Shown here: positions 11,860-24,325 of the stretch, piece after piece | Layout of the letters: every line of letters begins with the position of its first letter | How positions within the stretch are numbered: position 1 is the first letter of the stretch | Assembly: GCA_958510825.1 (NCBI GenBank) | Contig: OY294048.1 | Coordinates: 24,783,283-24,847,282 of the forward strand | Direction: 5' to 3' | Origin: Brachypterus glaber | Taxonomy: Eukaryota > Arthropoda > Insecta > Coleoptera > Kateretidae | Length of the DNA: 64,000 bases | Translations under genes and position numbers: made by a program | Notes under the pieces: generated by a model | The model's database searches: none | What the model was told of the DNA's origin: nothing | What the model saw: the letters and a program-made list of their open reading frames with translations, nothing else

Positions 11860-11881
11860 ATTTTTGGTGTCAGAAGTGGGA
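11860..11881 (+). promoter_or_regulatory. Primer-binding site of element B
   Basis: TTTTTGGTGTCAGAAGTGGGA lies just after the LTR end; the TGGTGTCAGAAGTGGGA part has the TGG start and position of a retrotransposon primer site. The matching tRNA was not identified from sequence alone. Confidence 0.7.
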
Positions 11882-12387
11882 TGCTCCAGAGGTTCATCTG
11901 TAGTCAGCGCAAATAACCTGGATAATCCTGAGGTTTCATAAACTGATAACCGTGAGATAACTCTTAGTGAGACAATCCTAAGGACTTTGTCTGAACAGAA
12001 GAAGTAACCGTGAGTTTCTACTCTTAGTTGTAGTGACACATCTTACCAAAGCCGAAGCCTAAAGCCTACCTGATAGTGGAATCAAGACTAGTATTACAAT
12101 TGGACGAGGTTAATCCAAGAATTAACTGACGACTTTATTGGAAACTACAGCTTGATCTACAATTGAATATAAGTCAATTTTCAAGTTTGTCAATCATTAT
12201 ATATTGAGTTCAATTCCTATTTTCTAATTCCTAATTTATAAAATAAACATAGCATCATAACTGAACTAACTGTTAAATTTGAACTCAATTTTCTAAGATA
12301 CTTCAATATTAATTTAAAACAAGTTCAATTTCAATTTTAAATTATATATAAATAAAAACGTCGAAAGAAAATATTCCTACTAGTTCT
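11882..12387 (+). other. Untranslated leader of element B
   Basis: About 500 bases between primer site and gag, without a convincing open frame; AT content rises toward gag. Confidence 0.6.
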
Positions 12388-13345
12388 ATGCAAAATCCAG
12401 AATTTACTGATGATTCTTCAGTGAAAAATCACAAAATGACAATAATATTAAAGAAAATGAATTACCATTGACTGTATTATTTAAATTTATCAAGCCATTT
12501 ACAGGAGATAGATTAGAACTTAATACCTTCATACAAAACACAAATAGTGCTTTTTCTTTAGCTCAACCAAATCAAATTGACAGTTTGTTTTTGTATGTGG
12601 TTTCTCAAATAAGCAATAATGTAGTCAATGAGATTGAGATGTCAGAAATTGATTCATGGTATATTTTAAAAACAAAATTAAAACAATATTATGGTCATTC
12701 AAAACATTTAGTACAAGCACATGAGGAGCTTGAAACAATAAAACAGTACCAAAATGAATCAATTACTGATTTCTTTAAAAGATTAGAAAAAGTTAAAAAC
12801 GAATGTTTACAAGTAGATTTATTATACACTCTAAGCCTGAGATAAGTCAAATGCTGCGTGCTCGTGAATTACACACTCTGAATGATGCTTATAATTTAGC
12901 TCTACAGGAAGAAAAAATTATTAATTATACTAAATATAAATTAAATACTAATTCAAATACAAATACTAATTTATTTTGTAAGAATTGTAAAACGCATACT
13001 CATTCTACAAGAAATTGTAGGAAAACCCGTGGTCACTATAGACCACCTCCTACCACTACAAATAATTATCAAACTCCTTATCAATCTTCTTATAACTCAT
13101 AATTTTTTTAATTATTGTAAAAATAAAGGCCATTTAATTAATAAATGTAGGAAGAGAATGTACAATGAAAATCAAAAAACGAGTTATTCCCAAAATCCAA
13201 GAATAAATCACATGACTAACTCAAATAAAAATGATTTAAACGTGAAAGGTCCAACTGTGACAGATGTCCCACAGTTGCAAGACCAAGCTAAAGCGGCATC
13301 AAGGGAAGTTTCTTTATACCCAACCAAATTGAAAGTACAAATATG
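12388..13345 (+). pseudogene. Gag of element B, broken by frameshifts
   Basis: An ATG at 12388 opens a frame that stops near 12470. The neighbouring frame then encodes the capsid-like part (LFKFIKPFTGDRLELNTFIQ, later IKQYQNESITDFFKRLE) to 12845. A third frame carries a basic region and a perfect CCHC zinc knuckle at 12977-13018 (CKNCKTHTHSTRNC). A second knuckle near 13115 has lost its first Cys to Phe (FNYCKNKGHLINKC). Together this is one gag gene of capsid plus nucleocapsid with three or more indels. Confidence 0.85.
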
Positions 13346-13349
13346 AATA

Positions 13350-14013
13350 ATGAAATCTAAATTTACACACGATAACTTTTGCTATATACACCTAATAATA
13401 AAATAACTTTTCTTATTGATACGGGGTCAACAACTACAATTGTAAAATCTACATCAGTAATTCCACATTTAACGCCCTAGATAAAGACGAAGTAATAGAA
13501 ATAAAAGGTATAGGTGTTACTCAACCTATCTATTCATATGGTTCCGCTGATCTTATTTTAAAAATAGACAATTTTACAATTCCTCATAAAGGTCATATAA
13601 TACCCGGCACTGGAATTCAAGGTAATTTTGACGGTATATTGGGTAATGACTCTTTCAAGCAACATAATGTTTTAATCTATTTTAATAATGAGTCAATAAT
13701 AATAAACAATCGTAAAATAAAATTTAACGAAACTCAAAATCATATTCCAAATAAACAATCACTCATAAATGAAAACAAAATAAAACTTCAATCCGATAAA
13801 ACACTTAAAATACCTTCAAATTGTTTTATTATAACCGAACTAAATATTACTAATAATATTCAAACGGGTCTTATTAAAAAACAAGAAACTATCCCAGGTA
13901 TTTTTATTCCGAACATATTAGTGAATAATGATAATCAAAAAGCAACTATTCCAATTTTAAATCTAAAGAATAAAGAATACTATTGTATAATACATTACCG
14001 AATGTTACATTAG
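13350..14013 (+). pseudogene. Aspartic protease region of element B
   Basis: The catalytic D-T-G-S motif is at 13418 (KITFLIDTGSTTTIVKS). A frameshift near 13478 follows. The rest of the domain continues in another frame, with the flap-like IKGIGVTQPIY and the GNFDGILGNDSF motif near 13625. The later part (to 14013) is the linker to RT. The enzyme would cut Gag-Pol during particle maturation. It is intact at the active site but not readable as one protein. Confidence 0.82.
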
Positions 14014-14059
14014 AAGACGTAAACATTTTAGAGCAAGTGAATCATATACAAACAAAAAC

Positions 14060-14530
14060 ACGTCACGATAGATCAGTTAGGAAATGCAAAATATTTCACA
14101 GTTTTGGATTTATCATCAGGTTTTCACCAAATAGAAATGGAAGAAAAAGATAAAGCCAAGACTGCTTTCTCAACTCCCACTGGTCATTATGAATTCAATC
14201 GTATGCCGTTTGGATTAAAATCGATCCCGAATACATTTGCTAGAATGATGACGCTTGTATTATCCAATTTAATGGGAAAATCTTGTTTTTGCTATTTAGA
14301 TGATATATTAGCTTATGGTACAAATCTTGAAGATCATATAAAAAATCTCAAATTAGTTTTTAATCGATTAAAGCAACATAACTTAAAGCTACAACCAGAC
14401 AAATGTGAATTTTTACATAAAGAAATATCATTTCTAGGACATTTAATCTCTGACAAAGGAATAAAACCTAATCCTGAGAAAGTTGAAGCAATACTAAAAT
14501 ACAAACTCCTAAAACTCAAAAGGAAATAAA
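14060..14530 (+). pseudogene. Reverse transcriptase of element B, fingers deleted
   Basis: The palm is clear: LGNAKYFTVLDLSSGFHQI near 14075, MPFGLKSIPNTFARMM, and the catalytic box FCYLDDILAYG at about 14290. The fingers region that should precede it (WASP/VDYRKLN block) is missing. The text passes from protease linker (HIQTKT near 14046) straight into the palm at 14070, so several hundred bases were deleted. The frame ends at 14529 beside an 83-bp tandem duplication. Confidence 0.85.
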
Positions 14531-14621
14531 AATATTTTATTTATTTTATTTTAATCCTGAGAAAGTTGAAGCAATACTAAAATACAAACTCCTAAAACTC
14601 AAAAGGAAATAAAAATATTTT
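14471..14621 (+). repeat. 83-bp tandem duplication in element B RT
   Basis: ATCCTGAGAAAGTTGAAGC occurs at 14471 and again at 14554, with the following bases up to AAAAATATTTT identical. The duplication breaks the reading frame between palm and thumb. Confidence 0.9.
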
Positions 14622-15344
14622 TAGGTTTAGTAAATTATTATAGGAAATTTATTGAAAACTTTTCCACTATAGCTCCTTTAACGTTATTATTAAAGAAACT
14701 AGTAATTTATTTGGTCAGATAAATGTGAACAATCATTTCAAAAATTAAAAACCATACTTACAAACAAACCAATGTTACAATATCCGGACTTTAATAAAAG
14801 GTTTATCCTTACTACGGACTCCAGTATGGACGGAATATCCGGGATCCTTTCTCAAGGACAGATAGGAAAAGACTTACCTATTGCGTATTTTTCAAAAACT
14901 TTAAATAAAGCACAAAAATCCTACTCAACTACTGAAAAAGAACTTTATGCTATTGTCGAATCATGTAAACATTTCAGACCTTATCTTTTTCAAGTGCCCT
15001 TTGATATCGTTTGTGATCATCGCCCCTTAATTTGGTTAAATAATTGCAAAGATCCATCCAGTAGATTATTACGTTGGAGATTAAAATTAATGGATTATTT
15101 CTATAATATATTGTATAAAAAAGGTCGTGAAAATTCAAATTGTGACGCATTATCTCGCTTAGGACATAATCAAAATATATCAGATGAAATTATAAATAAT
15201 AAACTTAATATTGAAAATAATAATATAGAAATAGTTCCCGATAACTTGTTCTCCCCTATGAATAAAACTTCGTTAGCACATTGTGTATCCAGAGATTTCT
15301 TTATGAACAATTACAATTTAAAAAAAATTCAATTGCGTAGATAA
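14620..15344 (+). pseudogene. RT thumb and RNase H of element B
   Basis: The thumb-connection piece ([14 protein letters not shown]) starts near 14625 but shifts frame before 14770. RNase H from 14772 is readable: LTTDSSMDGISGILSQ, YSTTEKELYAIVE and VCDHRPLIWLNN carry the Asp, Glu and Asp catalytic residues. The sequence CDALSRLGH closes the domain. RNase H removes the RNA template during reverse transcription. The frame ends at 15344 and the linker to integrase resumes in another frame. Confidence 0.88.
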
Positions 15345-16779
15345 ATTAAAAAGAAAAAATAAACAAATCGGTGACGTAGCGTATCTTGAACTTGAAAACA
15401 GAAATGTTTACTATTTAATCACGAAGGAAAGATTTGATGACAAACCTACCTATAAAAATTTATATTCAGCTCTAGAAAGTTTAAAATTACTATGTTACAA
15501 AAATAAAGAAAACGAAATCTCCATGCCTAAAATTGGTTCGGGAAAAGACAACTTAAATTGGGACATAGTATTCAATATAATAAATATAGTTTTTAAAGAC
15601 TACCAAATTAAAATAAATATTTATACAAATGAAATAGGAAAACATATCGTAAATTATATAGAATTAAATGAAGAAAATTTAACCTTCGCTAATTTCAGGG
15701 AATTTCACCAAATGGAACTTGGAATTCCTAAACCAAAAATAATTAATAAGCATTTAAATCAAATTAAAAACTTTGTTATACCCTTATCTTGTGATTTATC
15801 AAATAATAAATATATTGATTACATTTATAAAAATAATTTAACAATTCAACATAATCCTAAATTAAAAGAAATTACGGTAAAACGACTTCCACAGCAAACT
15901 TTATACTTGGTATTTATAAAAGAATTTATTGATGAATCAGCTTTATATGAAAATTTATTTGATACGTTTTATAATCTACGTTTACTATTACAACATAACC
16001 AAACAGAATGTTTTATGATTCCCGATATTTCAATTGATAATACAATTATTTTACAAAATACATATTATAGTTTATTATACTTTTTATTTAGAGATTTTCA
16101 ATATGACATAATTAGTGACCCTCGTATAACTTTAACATATAAAGATTTAATAAAAACTATTTTAAAGGAGAATCATGATCTCCCGACAGGAGGACATCAA
16201 GGATTCGAACGAACTTATGAAAAAATTAAAAATCAATTTTATTGGGATAACATGAAACAACAAATTCGAGATTATATAAAAAATTGCGAAACTTGTCAAA
16301 AATCAAAAACCGATTTCAAAAGTAATAAAAGTCCTATGTTAATCACAACTACTGCATCAAAATTTAATGAAAGAGTAGCCCTTGATATTATTGGACCATT
16401 ATCATTGACCCTCAATAACAACCCGTTTATTTTAACGATACAGGATTATTTAACAAAATTCATACAAGCATATTCAATGCCAAATCATGAAGCTGCAACT
16501 ACAGCTATATATTTTCTTAAATCTCAATTTGGTTTCCCCTTAAGTATATTAACAGATCAAGGCAAAGAATTCACATCAAATGTTTTTAAAGAAGTAAATA
16601 AACTTTTGACTGTAAAGCATAAAATGACAAGTCCTTATAGGCCAAGTACAAACGGATCTTTAGAAAGGACACATTTAACTTTAAAAGATTATTTTAAATG
16701 TTATGTAAATAAAGATCAAAATAATTGGGATGAATTTTTAAATTTTGCAATTTTTACCTATAATTCAAAGTATTCATAA
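15345..16779 (+). pseudogene. Integrase of element B
   Basis: The main frame (15523-16779, 418 codons) begins with a linker of about 200 residues. The zinc module follows, with H218, H225, C255 and C258, then the core with the full catalytic triad D288 (VALDIIGP), D345 (LTDQGKEF) and E381 (SLERTH). Despite the intact triad, the frame ends early at 16779 by a frameshift and the C-terminal part is in the next frame. The linker also has an upstream piece (15345-15522) in another frame. Integrase would join the cDNA to host DNA; its 4-bp stagger agrees with the ATCT duplication. Confidence 0.92.
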
Positions 16780-17184
16780 ATCTACACAAAAAACTCCATA
16801 TAAGTTAGTTTTTGGGCAAAGAGCACGAATTCCTAATATTATTAATTCTCCTCAAGTAAAACCAAACTATTCAGATTTAGCCAATGATATTACAAATAAA
16901 TTACGTATAATTCGTGACTCAGCAAAAGCAAGTCAAATACGATCTAAAGAAGTATCAAAAAATTATTATGAGAATATCCTTTTTATGAAGGTCAATATGT
17001 CCTATTATATGACAGTCTTTCTAAAATTAAAAAGAAAAAGTTATCAAAAAATTATAAAGTTCCTTATAAAATAGAAACAATAAATGATAATAATACGGCT
17101 ACCTTAAATATAAATAATAAGCTAAAAATCCATCACTTCGATAAACTAAAACCCTATATTGTTTTAGACGAAAACAATATATGA
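16745..17184 (+). pseudogene. Integrase C-terminal region of element B
   Basis: The frame continues the integrase (HKSTQKTPYKLVFGQRARIP, a classic gypsy integrase segment) and shifts again near 16990. The end (KVPYKIE and HHFDKLKPYIVLDENN) finishes at a TGA near 17184. Confidence 0.8.
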
Positions 17185-17277
17185 AGATGATGATGACGCA
17201 GGTATTTCTTACAGAAGTAATTTTCCAACTCCTAATTCTAACCGTGGCCCTAAACCTAGCACTTCAAACAAATAATT

Positions 17278-18999
17278 ATGAAATTAAGTGATGTTTATAA
17301 CTATTATTCTTTATCGCAGGATATTTGTAACTTAGCACAAACAGATCATATTTCTTTAGAATGTAACAATTAATTACGTTATATTAAAACAAAGTTTCTT
17401 TCCATAAAATAGTTATATAAAATAATATCACATGAAATGAATACTTTATCACGTAGAAAACGTGGATTAATAAATTTTGTTGGCGATGCATTTAAATGGC
17501 TGTTTGGTACTCCCGATGCGGAAGACGCACAATTTTAGACAGACTCAATCAATCAAATAATAAATAACGAAAAACAAACTGAAGTTCTTATGCAACAGCA
17601 AGTTTCTGTAATTTCTCAAACTATTTCTAATTTTAATACCTCCATTATAAAAATGAATGAAAATATTTTAATATAAATTTTATTAATAGAAATGACAGAT
17701 GAAATTCAAGGTATCTTGGAAAATTATGTTAATGATGTTTCTTTAATTCAACATGGAATAATTAATTATAGAATTTTAGCTCCAGAAATTTTATATAAAG
17801 AGTTACAAAAAGTTTCAACAAAGTTTAACTTACCAATTCCTTTAACAAAAGAAAATGTCTATACTTATTATAAATTAATAACTTTAAAATCATTTATTAA
17901 AGATAAACTCTTAGTAATTTCCTTTGAAATTCCAATTGTCTTATCAAATGAGTTTGATTTATATCAAAAATTTTCGTTACCAAATCCACATAAGGAAGAT
18001 GCTAGTTTATTTTCTTATATAAAACCTTCCAAACCATATATCCTATTTTCCTTCACAAGAACTCTTTATATTTTGCTTGAGGATCTTGATGATTGTATTC
18101 AAAACCTTCCAACGAAATGGTTATGCAAAAATATTCATACCATAAAGAAATCCACAAATGAAGAATGTGAAGTTCAACTTTTAATGAAAACTACAACGAG
18201 AATTCAAAAATCTTGTAAAACAAGAAACCTACTCGCTTAGAAATTTGGCACCCACTACAACAAAATCAATGGGTATTTGTTACATCAAAACCAACACAAA
18301 TTTCAATTGTTTGCAACAATGAAGATAGCCAAACGGAAATAATAAGGAATCATGGCATTTTAAAATTAAATTCTAACTGCAAGGCATTTACAAATCAAGT
18401 AACTACAAACTCAAAATTTGCTTATAACTTAAAACCTAACGAATGAAATCCCATTAACAGACATCACAGAAGATGATTGCTGTAAGAAGCTCAAGAAAAA
18501 CTTAACAATTAACTCAATTAATCTAGAACCAATTAAACTTGCAAACTTGGACTTGCATGAGTTAAAATACGTGCAACACAAATTAAATGAACAACAACAG
18601 CAACAACTCAACAAACCATTTATTATTAAACAGTCATTTTGGTATACCATAGTTTTATCAACAATCCTTGGACTAATTATACTATACTTACTCTACAAGT
18701 TTTGAAAATATTTTGGAGTTACAAATCTTATTCGCCGATGTTGGATTTCCAACTCTAAGCAAGAATCAGGTCTTCCATGCTTACAAATATTCAATCAATG
18801 CCACAAGGAACCAATCGAACATCCCACGATCGTACATTATGATGCCGAACTACAAAGATTAAATTATCCAATTCCACTTCAGTATACATCTTCGGAGGGT
18901 CAATATAAAGAAGATTCCACAATTTCTTCTCCAAGGCGTTCTAGCCGAATTAAAACGAAAATGAATAATGACAGAATAAAAGACGTCATTTTCATATAA
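17278..18999 (+). pseudogene. Envelope-like gene of element B, broken
   Basis: The region after integrase encodes an insect errantivirus-type envelope remnant. A furin-type RRKR site followed by a fusion-peptide-like GLINFVG lies at 17452. The ectodomain of the membrane subunit follows, with the longest open part at 17692-18240. A hydrophobic anchor at about 18637-18704 is followed by an in-frame TGA, and beyond it 97 more open codons, a possible cytoplasmic tail ending at 18999. In-frame stops near 17371, 17536 and 17673 and at least one frameshift near 18240 break it. The surface subunit before the cleavage site is much shorter than usual, so part seems lost. Confidence 0.82.
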
Positions 19000-19272
19000 A
19001 ATAATCATTTTATCAATTTTATATAATTCAATTTTATTTTATATAATTATTATATTTTACTAAGTTTATACTATTTTACTAATTTTATTAAGTTTTCATA
19101 TTTTATATGTTTTAATGATTTTATAATATTGTGACCTAGAATAAGTTGAAATATTTAAGTACTAATTTTACTAATTTTATACTCTGTATTTTGTTTCAGA
19201 TTTTTGTTTTCAATTTTTCAATTTTCTTCAAAAATTTCAAAATATTAACAAAAATCTCAAACGCCCCCGAGG

Positions 19273-19536
19273 TGTTGGCACCCCCAATACAGTGCCCCTT
19301 ATTATAAATATATTTTTGCTGACTTAGTCATATTATGATAACTCATCATTTTTCCAATTTACTATAAATAGACGACGGTAATAAAATATAAAAGTTAATG
19401 AAGTGTCTTAATTCAAAGTGATTGGTAAAATTGGAAGTGACTTCAAAATATTAAAGTTTTGGAACAACTATAAAGTTACCCTGGTGTCAGAAACTGTCTT
19501 TTTAAAAATTCACCTTGTATATCGAGGTATACAACA
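19273..19536 (+). repeat. 3' LTR of element B
   Basis: 264 bp, homologous to 11547-11856 but lacking about 46 bp downstream of the TATA box. It is preceded by AACGCCCCCGAGG, a weak polypurine context, and followed by the target duplication ATCT. Confidence 0.93.
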
Positions 19537-19540
19537 ATCT

Positions 19541-20207
19541 TTTCTCAACACAGAATCAGTATTGACAAACCAGACCTAAAACTTAAAAAACATTAGATAT
19601 AAAGCATTCCTATTTATACCTAAAATTTAATTAATTCCTTAATAAACGCAAAGATTTTACTCATAATAAAAAACATATGTATACACAAAATACTAAGTTA
19701 CTACCTGTAACGTTTACCTTACATTTCATTATGTAATTTAAACTTTATTTATAAAATATTCGATTATATTATTAAAACTATTCTAAAGAGTATCATAAAA
19801 CAAAACTTAAAAAAAAAAATAAATAAACTTCAAAATATCAGCAAAAATTCGATTTCAAATTCGTATTCACGTTTGTATTTATTTTTTTATTTATGTTTGT
19901 ATTCGTGAGGTACCTCTTACTAAATATAACTAATGTACTAGTACTCTAATTAATTAATTTTTATAGCAATTCTTAATTATTCTCATATTTATTTACATAT
20001 CTTCCAACTAGCCTTCTTATTGAATTTTACCTAAATAAATGGAACCGCTACCATTCACGAGTTGTTATTACGTAGATTTCACTAATTATACCTTTATGGC
20101 ATTAAACACAATTAAACATATTTTATTGATAACAGAATATACCAGAATATACCAAACTCAAACCGTGAACATTGAAAGTTTTTCTTTTGCTAGGAATAGT
20201 GGCCAAG
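19541..20207. other. Unassigned AT-rich spacer
   Basis: Apart from A/T runs near 19810 and a short TTTGTATTTATTTTTTTATTTATGTTTG repeat-like stretch near 19874, nothing recognisable. Confidence 0.5.
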
Positions 20208-20876
20208 TGCATAGGCGTCGACTCCGGGGGCCGAGGGGTCATGCCCTCCCCCCCCCCCCTGGGATCGTAACAGGGGAGGCCCGCCTCCTCCTCGAAAATT
20301 GTCTGTCTCATAATAAATCTTCGATTTCATAAAAATTTTCGCCTGGCAATAAAATTTTCTTATATTTTTGTGAAGTTCCAAATTATAAAACTGGATACTT
20401 GAATCTCATATAAAAAAATTGTTATTATTGCATTTTTCTAAAATTTTAACTGTTTTAAACCAAATACACCATCAAATTTGTATAATTCCCAACATTTGTT
20501 TTAATTTAAGATTGTACCTTTTTAATGTACCTATATGCAAAAAAAATTGCCTTCGACGCCAGGCTTTTTTGTATATTTAATGATTTAAAATTAAAACTTA
20601 TTGCCATGGTTGACAGTCATATCTGGTTGGCAGGCATATCTTGTCATTTTTTTTTGAATTTTAGCTAGACGCCAGATTTTTTAATTTATTTTTCTTTGTA
20701 TATAGGCTGTAAACATTTGCGGTGAATATCTTTTTTTGAATTTTACCCCCCCCCCCTAGACTGATTTCGTGGATCTTCCCCTGTCATATACAAAAACCCA
20801 CATATCTTTTATATGATTTTGTATTTCAAAATAATTTGGGCCCCCCTGGGATTTTAAAAAGTCGGCGCCTATGCAT
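20208..20876. mobile_element. Palindrome-ended element with AGGCGYCGACT termini
   Basis: The left end reads TGCATAGGCGTCGACT (20208) and the right end reads AGTCGGCGCCTATGCA (to 20876), inverted copies of each other. C/G runs sit just inside both ends. No transposase is encoded; the open frames across the left end are chance reading of G/C runs. The same terminal words recur near 27186 and 49421. The family is not named. Confidence 0.65.
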
Positions 20877-21342
20877 ATTTATTAATAAAATGGAAAATGG
20901 ATAAATAAATATACAATTTTATTGTTATAATTTGTAATAATAAATGACCAGACACGTAATCGTGGATACATATAACTTCCGTGAGGAAATATATGGATAC
21001 CAGCCCCGTAACATTAAAAAATACATCTGAGTTGGGTGACCTGGCCTAAAAAAAGTGTTGACTAACAGTCACCACCTAATCTGTAGAAATTTTTTCTGTT
21101 TGTTACACCTACCTACTCAGCAAAATTAAAAAATAATTTAAAGTAATTATTTACCGCTCAGGAATCCGACCGCAGAACTTTGTAACATCTCTGGTCGGCC
21201 TTGTTTAAAATAAGGTATTTTTTTATTAAAAATTAAAAAAAAAATCATACCTACCTAATTAATACTGAATTTAAAAGTAAATTTAAAACTATACTAAAAC
21301 AGTTCAAAGAAACAATATATTATGTTTATTTGAATTTAGTAA
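20877..21342. other. Unassigned spacer
   Basis: Mixed AT-rich sequence with no open frame and no repeat shared with the rest of the window. Confidence 0.5.
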
Positions 21343-21474
21343 GTTTACACATAGCGATAACTACCGAGATTTAAAACTTCTCCATCATTTTCTCTTTTTC
21401 TAAAACAATTTAACAGAAAAAGATAGACTGCTATCGGGATTTATAAATCCCGGTAGTTTGCGCTATGTGTAAAC
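21343..21474. mobile_element. 132-bp MITE-like inverted repeat
   Basis: GTTTACACATAGCG at 21343 is the perfect complement of CGCTATGTGTAAAC at 21461-21474. Pairing goes on inward with ACTACCGAGATTTA against TAAATCCCGGTAGT. Beside it CGTACTGACYTTTCTTCT occurs twice (21474 and 21495). Confidence 0.75.
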
Positions 21475-21546
21475 GTACTGACCTTTCTTCTGGACGTACT
21501 GACTTTTCTTCTTGGCCATTCGCAAAACTAATTCGCATACGCAGTG

Positions 21547-22735
21547 TAGCATGTCTAAATGACAGTTGCTCAATTGTTGCTTAATTATATTACAAATAAT
21601 TAATATTGCTTAGAGATTATTATAATTATATTTTATTATTATTTATAATAGTTTATTTTAAACCCCGATGTGCCAATTGATATCAAATTTTATTCCTTTT
21701 ATTCCGCCACCGCACAGAAAGCATCAATACTTTCTTCTGTGAGTGTAGCGCAACGCGCCCGTCTTAAATTACTTCCTTTCCTGTATGAACCATATCAGCG
21801 CAAGCATGTATCGCTTACATACAATTACCTCACGTGCTAATAAATAATCATGTGTGTCCAGCTCTTAAATAATAAGGTGAGTTATTCAATCCTTTTATTT
21901 TCTTGTTCATTATTTATCTAAAGAATATAAGCTAGATTCTAATATAGTTTTATATTAGGGCTTTTTAGATCGTACCGATCTTTCTTAACTTTCCATCCAT
22001 GTGGACTTTGAACCCACGCCTTGTGCGTATTCATTACCATGCTGCCTGCCTACATCTAGAATGGCTTCGATCTCTAATATCTTCAAATCAACTCTACCTC
22101 CCATTGAACATAATACATAATATCGAACATAAATAATTATCACTGAGTGATAAAATACAACCAGAAGTCGTTGGACTCCACCATCTTTGATACTGTTACC
22201 ACACCGGAAGTACCGATTTTTTCTTCATCTGTTATAATAATTACAATTTCAATGATATCCCAAAATACCAAATTTTCGCTAATTATAATAATTTAATTCT
22301 AAATGTGAAATGATTTTTAAATATATCTTTTCTTTCTTTTTCGAAAACAAAACACATCAAAATCCATTAATAAAATATTAAATAGTATCCCATAATTTTG
22401 GCAAACAAATATCACCTACGGTATAGCCGAGGCCGTCCAATACCTATTTAATATGTTGACCAAATAAATATTAATGGTTGGCGCCCAAATCAAATATCTT
22501 TGTCTTAAGAAATCATCTCACATAAGTAACACAGGTATGTATTGAACATATTTTATTTTATTAACTGATAGTAATTACACCTTTAATTTACATTTCCGAA
22601 CCCCGCCTTTAGCGAACCGAATAACTTAACTTAAACTGAGCTACCGCCGATATTTTGTTTAAACACTTAAGCAAAATATCGAAAGACCTGCCTTTAATAA
22701 TTTTTTATTTACTGGCACAAGAAGTCGTTACAAAT
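21547..22735 (+). repeat. 5' LTR of element C
   Basis: Nearly identical to 25600-26896 but lacking two blocks of about 46 and 59 bp that the other LTR holds at 26262-26307 and 26405-26465. It contains a TGGCGCCCA motif at about 22479, some 255 bp before its end. Confidence 0.92.
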
Positions 22736-22749
22736 GGCGCCAACGTGTG
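22735..22749 (+). promoter_or_regulatory. Primer-binding site of element C
   Basis: TGGCGCCAACGTGTG follows the LTR end and is a one-base-deleted version of the lysine-type site TGGCGCCCAACGTGGGG. Confidence 0.75.
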
Positions 22750-23575
22750 TTTTTTTTTAAATGTTATCGGTGACTACTATCTGTTTTTAAGGAAATATTT
22801 TCAATATCTTGGGATAACATTACTATTGTCTGTCTATGTATTATGTTTAGTTTTAATATTTCTCTTTATAGGCATTTTTTTTAAACACCCATGGTATGGT
22901 GAAAAATTTTTTACACTGTAAAATTTTTTTTCCGTAGTTAGGGTGAATAAAAGGTTATTTTCTTTACTGAAAATAATATTTTGATCTCTAAAATTTTTAT
23001 CCGCCTAGTGTTCTGAATATTTTTACGTAAATATCATGGAAAAATGATAAATTTACTTGCCTAAATATATTTTTTTTAAATAAAAAAAAAAAAAGACATA
23101 TTTCAGAAAAATTGTACCTTTAAATATTTTTTAAACAAAAAATATAGAATTTTACCGAAAGTTTACTATCTTAAGATTTTTATAAAAAAAAGACAAAAAA
23201 TCTAATCTTCATATGTTCAGTACACTGGTGGGTTAAAATAAAATACATTTTCGCTCGTTAAAAGTGCGATTGTTTCTCGCTGGAAATGTTTTTCTGCGTA
23301 AGAGTATTTTTCCTCTATAAAAGTATTTTTTCGCAATTAAAGTATTCTTTTACCTGCAAAATTGACTAAGAAAAATAGTATCTAAACACCTTTTATTTGG
23401 AGCCGACTTTAAAAGCGTTGTTTCCTCAATAAACACCGCCAAAAGCCAGCGAATAAATATTTATCTAAATATCTCAACTTTTCCTTACCTTACCTCAAAT
23501 TTTACCTCTTAATATCCCAAATTTTCCTGAGAAAATGTAATTTTGCCCGGTGTTTTTTTTTAAACTTTTGCAAAA
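22750..23575 (+). other. Leader of element C
   Basis: About 825 bases with T-rich runs. The 88-codon hydrophobic frame at 22655-22921 starts inside the LTR and is not supported as a gene. Confidence 0.55.
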
Positions 23576-24325
23576 ATGGCTAATAAAATGAACATCAAAT
23601 ACTTGTTAGTCTCAGAAATTGATTATGAGCTGAGAATCAGAGGCTTTCCACAAACAAAAAAGAAAAATGTTAGTGAAAAACGCTCAATTTTATCGATGCT
23701 TATCGAAACTGTCGACTTAAAAGATATAGTCGATAACGATTTTGAGTATGATGAAGAGAAAGAGAACATTTCGGTTGGTCTTGAACGATTAACTGAAATG
23801 GTTAATGATTTTGATTCTGATGAACCTGATTCTCAATTTAAAAGAATAAATTCGCGCCTTATTCATTATACCGGTCGAGTAAAACGTATGTTAGTTAACC
23901 CTGAAGTCCCTGAACAGGTAGATTTCAAGAACGAAACGTTGGCCGACTTTTTGAATCTTAAAGCGACTTTACATAATAAAGCAAAGTCTAAGTCAAAATC
24001 AATCGATATTGACGAACAAACTCTTGATTTTACTCACAATCATACCTTAAATAACTCATTACAAGCTCATAATTGTACTTCACAAGCACAGGTGCAAAGG
24101 TTTTTCCCTATATACAAGCTTGGAATATTTTTTGATGGTCAAAATACTAGTGTATCTAATTTTTTACAAAGACTAGAAGAAGTTTCTAGCTCTAGAAAAA
24201 TCCCTGAAAGTGACCTTTTTAATTCTGCTGTCGAACTATTTGTCGGAAATGCTTATGAGCGTTACGCTAAGCAATATAATTTAAGGAAAAGAGATGTTGA
24301 ATTCAATGTTAACGATCTAGCTTGA
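23576..24325 (+). pseudogene. Gag N-terminus fused in frame to integrase C-terminus (element C)
   Basis: The 249-codon frame starts MANKMNIKYLL with the same SAP-like opening as element A gag. It continues through an acidic linker into the beginning of the capsid domain (IYKLGIFFDGQ, VSNFLQRLEEV, FNSAVELFVGNAY, about residues 180-227). At residue 228 it passes without a break into the integrase tail (YAKQYNLRKRDVEFNVNDLA). It then stops at a TGA where relatives have Trp. About 3.5 to 4 kb of pol was lost at the junction near 24250. A fusion protein of this size could be made, but whether it binds Gag particles is unknown. Confidence 0.85.

Larger units (their letters stand above)
11547..19536 (+). 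mobile_element. Element B: complete env-bearing gypsy (errantivirus-like) element, decayed
   Basis: The LTRs (310 and 264 bp) begin TGTTGGCACC and end TACAACA. The element is flanked by the 4-bp direct repeat ATCT at 11543-11546 and 19537-19540, so both ends are exact. Gene order is gag, protease, RT, RNase H, integrase, env. The integrase catalytic triad is intact, but gag, protease, RT and env are all broken by frameshifts, stops or deletion. The env remnant with a furin-type site places it with insect errantivirus-like elements. It differs from A, C and D in gag type, short LTRs and primer site. Confidence 0.95.

Noticed and set aside
12127..12160. CTGACGA...GAAAC near 12128 as another hammerhead
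   Set aside because: The bases between cannot form a stem II with G-C closure and no stem I partner is present.
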